From the NCBI GenBank assembly GCA_029571425.1, contig JAKPSR010000072.1, positions 1 to 6,926 of the forward strand: a stretch of DNA of 6,926 bases, read 5' to 3'. The notes below the pieces were generated by a model, which searched no databases, was not told where the DNA came from, and saw only the letters and a list, made by a program, of their open reading frames with translations. Positions 5,414 through 6,926 of the stretch are shown here, in pieces. This DNA is from Spirochaetota bacterium. Lineage in GTDB: Bacteria > Spirochaetota > Spirochaetia > Treponematales > Treponemataceae. Each line of letters opens with the position of its first letter. Within the stretch, counting starts at the first letter, position 1. The position numbers and the translations under genes were made by a program.

Positions 5414-6253
5414 GTGCGATTCCATGTGCTGACCTTGTTTCCCGAGATACCGCGCGCCTTTTTCGAAAGCTCGATCATGGCGAAGGCGGTGGCCCGGGGA
5501 ATCGTCTCCTACAACCTGGTGAACGTCAGGGACTTCGCCTTCGACCGGCACCGCAAATGCGACGACGGCACCTTCGGGGGCGGGGCGGGGATGCTAATGC
5601 TCCCCGAGCCGCTCTCCCTCGCGATCGAGTCGGTCGGCGTCAAGCCGCGCCGGCCTTTCCCCGAGGGGGAAGGCGAGCCCGGTCCCGAGAGCCCGCGAAA
5701 GCGGGTCGTCTACGTGACCCCGTCGGGCCGGCCGTTCACGCAGGGCCTTGCCCAAGAGCTTGCCCGGGAGGATGAACTGGTGTTCATCTCCGGGCGGTAC
5801 GAGGGAATAGACCAGCGGGTCATCGACGCCTACGTCGACGACGAGATATCCATCGGCGACTACGTGATGTCGTCGGGGGAGCTCGCCGCCACCGTGATCG
5901 TCGACGCGGTCTACCGGCTGCTTGACGGGGTGATATCGAGCGAGTCGCTCGAGGAGGAAAGCTTCTCGGACGGGCTGCTTGAGTACCCGCAATACACGAG
6001 ACCAGAGATATTCCGGGGCGTTGCCGTCCCGGAGGTGCTCCTTTCGGGGCACCACGAGAACATCAGGCGCTGGCGTCTGCGGAAACGCGTCGAGAAGACG
6101 CTGCGCGTCCGGCCCGAGCTGATCGACAAGGCGCGGGCTTCCGGGTTCCTCACGGGGGAGACGGAGAAGATCATTAAGGAGCTGCAAAATGAGCATGGAG
6201 CTGATCCAGAAAATCGAGGCGGGCCAGAAGAAGGCCGAGGTTCCGGCCTTTAA
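5414..6253 (+). CDS. trmD: tRNA (guanine37-N1)-methyltransferase TrmD
   Basis: SAM-dependent SPOUT enzyme that makes m1G37 in tRNAs and so prevents +1 frameshifting. Motifs in order: L-T-L-F-P-E (6-11), F-G-G-G-A-G-M (54-60), G-R-Y-E-G-I-D-Q-R (127-135) and I-S-I-G-D-Y-V-M-S-S-G-E-L (145-157) of the knot, V-D-A-V-Y-R (163-168) where I place the catalytic Asp at 164, E-Y-P-Q-Y-T-R-P (190-197) and V-L-L-S-G-H-H (208-214). A Pro/Glu-rich linker (about 78-97) precedes the knot. The knot reads S-S-G-E where the common form is x-G-G-E. The GTG at 5414 lies 5 nt after rimM with GGAG 8 nt upstream. The protein is 279 residues, long for the family (about 230-260). Its last 21 residues (N259-L279) overlap the start of rplS out of frame and look unconserved, as if a stop near residue 259 was lost. 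Confidence 0.96.
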   Translation: MRFHVLTLFPEIPRAFFESSIMAKAVARGIVSYNLVNVRDFAFDRHRKCDDGTFGGGAGMLMLPEPLSLAIESVGVKPRRPFPEGEGEPGPESPRKRVVYVTPSGRPFTQGLAQELAREDELVFISGRYEGIDQRVIDAYVDDEISIGDYVMSSGELAATVIVDAVYRLLDGVISSESLEEESFSDGLLEYPQYTRPEIFRGVAVPEVLLSGHHENIRRWRLRKRVEKTLRVRPELIDKARASGFLTGETEKIIKELQNEHGADPENRGGPEEGRGSGL

Positions 6254-6560
6254 GGTCGGGGACACCGTAAAGGTCCACTTCAAGATCGTCGAGGGAAAGA
6301 CCGAGCGCATCCAGGTGTACGAGGGCCTCGTCATCTGCTTCAAGAATTCGGGCGTCGGCCGCACCTTCACCGTCCGGAAGAATTCCTACGGCGTCGGGGT
6401 CGAGCGCGTGTTCCCCCTTCACTCGCCCCGCATCGCGGACGTCGAGCTCGTTCGCCCCGGTAAGGTTCGGCGCGCCAAGCTCTACTACATCCGCGAGAAG
6501 ATCGGTAAGGCCGCCAAGATCAAGACCCTTATCGCCAAGAAGGGCGACGCCGGGGAGTGA
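6189..6560 (+). CDS. rplS: 50S ribosomal protein bL19
   Basis: A large-subunit protein at the 30S-50S interface; 123 residues, close to the usual 115. Diagnostic segments are F-K-V-G-D-T-V-K-V-H (21-30), E-G-K-T-E-R-I-Q-V-Y-E-G-L-V-I (35-49), F-T-V-R-K-N-S-Y-G-V-G-V-E-R-V-F-P-L-H-S-P (60-80) and R-R-A-K-L-Y-Y-I-R (93-101). The ATG at 6189 is supported by a strong AAGGAG (6176-6181) 7 nt upstream. A second ATG two codons later (6195) is less well spaced. Its start lies 65 nt inside the trmD reading frame, in another frame. It is the last gene of the rpsP operon, and a possible terminator follows. Confidence 0.97.
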   Translation: MSMELIQKIEAGQKKAEVPAFKVGDTVKVHFKIVEGKTERIQVYEGLVICFKNSGVGRTFTVRKNSYGVGVERVFPLHSPRIADVELVRPGKVRRAKLYYIREKIGKAAKIKTLIAKKGDAGE

Positions 6561-6596
6561 TCCCAGCTCGGCTGACTATCTTTTCGACTTGAGCGG

Positions 6597-6653
6597 AGGC
6601 CGTTTCCGGGTCCGTGCGCGCGGCGCCGACCTTCCGGGACGGCCTTTCGCTTT
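6597..6653 (+). terminator. Possible terminator after rplS
   Basis: AGGCCGT at 6597-6603 pairs perfectly with ACGGCCT at 6639-6645, and the GC-rich interior (CCGG at 6606-6609 with CCGG at 6634-6637) can extend the stem. A broken T tract (TTTCGCTTT, 6645-6653) follows the stem. The position, 37 nt after the rplS stop, is right for an operon end, but the loop region is long and the T run is interrupted. If the next gene really starts at the GTG at 6614, this region would be coding instead. Confidence 0.35.
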
Positions 6654-6664
6654 ATGGAGGGCTC

Positions 6665-6926
6665 GTGCTCGGTCCTATCCACGACGGACAGCGATTCCTT
6701 TCCCTTCCCGGCGCCCGGTTTCCCGTGAGCATGGCCGACGGGGACCTCGTGCGCGTCGAGGTGGTTCGCGCCCGCGATGACGGCACGGCCACGCTTCGCG
6801 TCGCCGGGGTCGCGTTCGAGGCCGCGTGGAAGGATCTGCCTCCGGAGGGATCCCTTCTCGCGCGCGTTAGTGTCCGCGATGGCACCGTCTTCCTTATCCC
6901 GGAAAGGCCCGACGCGCCTCGGCCGG
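6665..6926 (+). CDS. 5' part of a small beta-rich protein, possibly FliK-like
   Basis: An open frame without stops runs off the right edge, giving 87 residues. It starts at the GTG at 6665, preceded by GGAGGG (6656-6661); the spacing is short, about 3-4 nt. An in-frame GTG at 6614 is an alternative start that would add 17 residues. The sequence alternates short hydrophobic and charged strands: G-x-R-F-L-S-L-P-G-A-R-F-P-V (9-22), G-D-L-V-R-V-E-V-V (27-35), A-T-L-R-V-A-G-V-A-F-E-A (42-53), G-S-L-L-A-R-V (62-68) and V-F-L-I-P. This pattern of 'G..l.v.v' strands resembles the N-terminal part of FliK-like (hook-length control) proteins. In Bacillus and relatives a FliK-like gene (ylqG) followed by an FlhB-tail-like gene (ylqH) lies near rplS. 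The function is inferred from pattern and position only. Codon use matches its neighbours. Confidence 0.5.
   Translation, partial: MLGPIHDGQRFLSLPGARFPVSMADGDLVRVEVVRARDDGTATLRVAGVAFEAAWKDLPPEGSLLARVSVRDGTVFLIPERPDAPRP

Noticed and set aside
5594..6370. Minus-strand open frame of 258 codons opposite trmD and rplS
   Set aside because: It spans two certain genes on the other strand and has no recognisable motif.
1..6926. Mobile elements, CRISPR repeats, tRNA or rRNA genes, toxin-antitoxin or defence genes
   Set aside because: No repeat arrays, transposase motifs, cloverleaf-like sequences or small paired genes were seen. Nearly all sequence is accounted for by ordinary chromosomal genes.

Overview
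This is a GC-rich window with dense gene packing and frequent GTG starts, carrying ordinary bacterial chromosomal genes. There are no rRNA or tRNA genes, insertion sequences, CRISPR arrays or phage genes. The TrmD and RimM sequences, the order rpsP-khpA-rimM-trmD-rplS, and the hook-length-control-like gene after rplS together suggest a GC-rich spirochaete (Treponema/Spirochaetales-like). That assignment is an inference from remembered family features, not a search result.

Layout, left to right. (1) 1-299: the 3' end of an unidentified gene, possibly a DUF6062-like protein. (2) 356-2580: a complete three-gene polar amino acid ABC importer (lipoprotein binding protein, permease, ATPase) with its own well-formed promoter. 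(3) 2581-4173, minus strand: a membrane-anchored GGDEF-EAL protein for cyclic-di-GMP turnover. Its stop codon abuts the ATPase stop with no gap. (4) 4174-4341: a divergent promoter region with one sigma70-type promoter on each strand. (5) 4342-6560: the housekeeping translation operon rpsP (bS16), khpA (KH RNA chaperone), rimM (16S maturation), trmD (tRNA m1G37 methyltransferase) and rplS (bL19). (6) 6561-6926: a possible terminator, then the 5' part of a small beta-rich protein resembling the FliK-like gene found after rplS in several lineages.

How the genes work together. The ABC cassette would capture a polar amino acid in the periplasm and import it using ATP. The GGDEF-EAL protein would make and/or degrade cyclic-di-GMP at the inner membrane. 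The rpsP operon couples ribosomal protein synthesis to 30S maturation and tRNA modification, with tight junctions that look translationally coupled.

No clearly novel multi-gene system is visible. The points most worth checking are a 65-nt trmD/rplS overlap that one extra A would turn into a classic ATGA junction, a hairpin spanning the rpsP stop and the khpA ribosome binding site, the near-leaderless, repeat-laden promoter of the GGDEF-EAL gene, and the identity of the gene after rplS.
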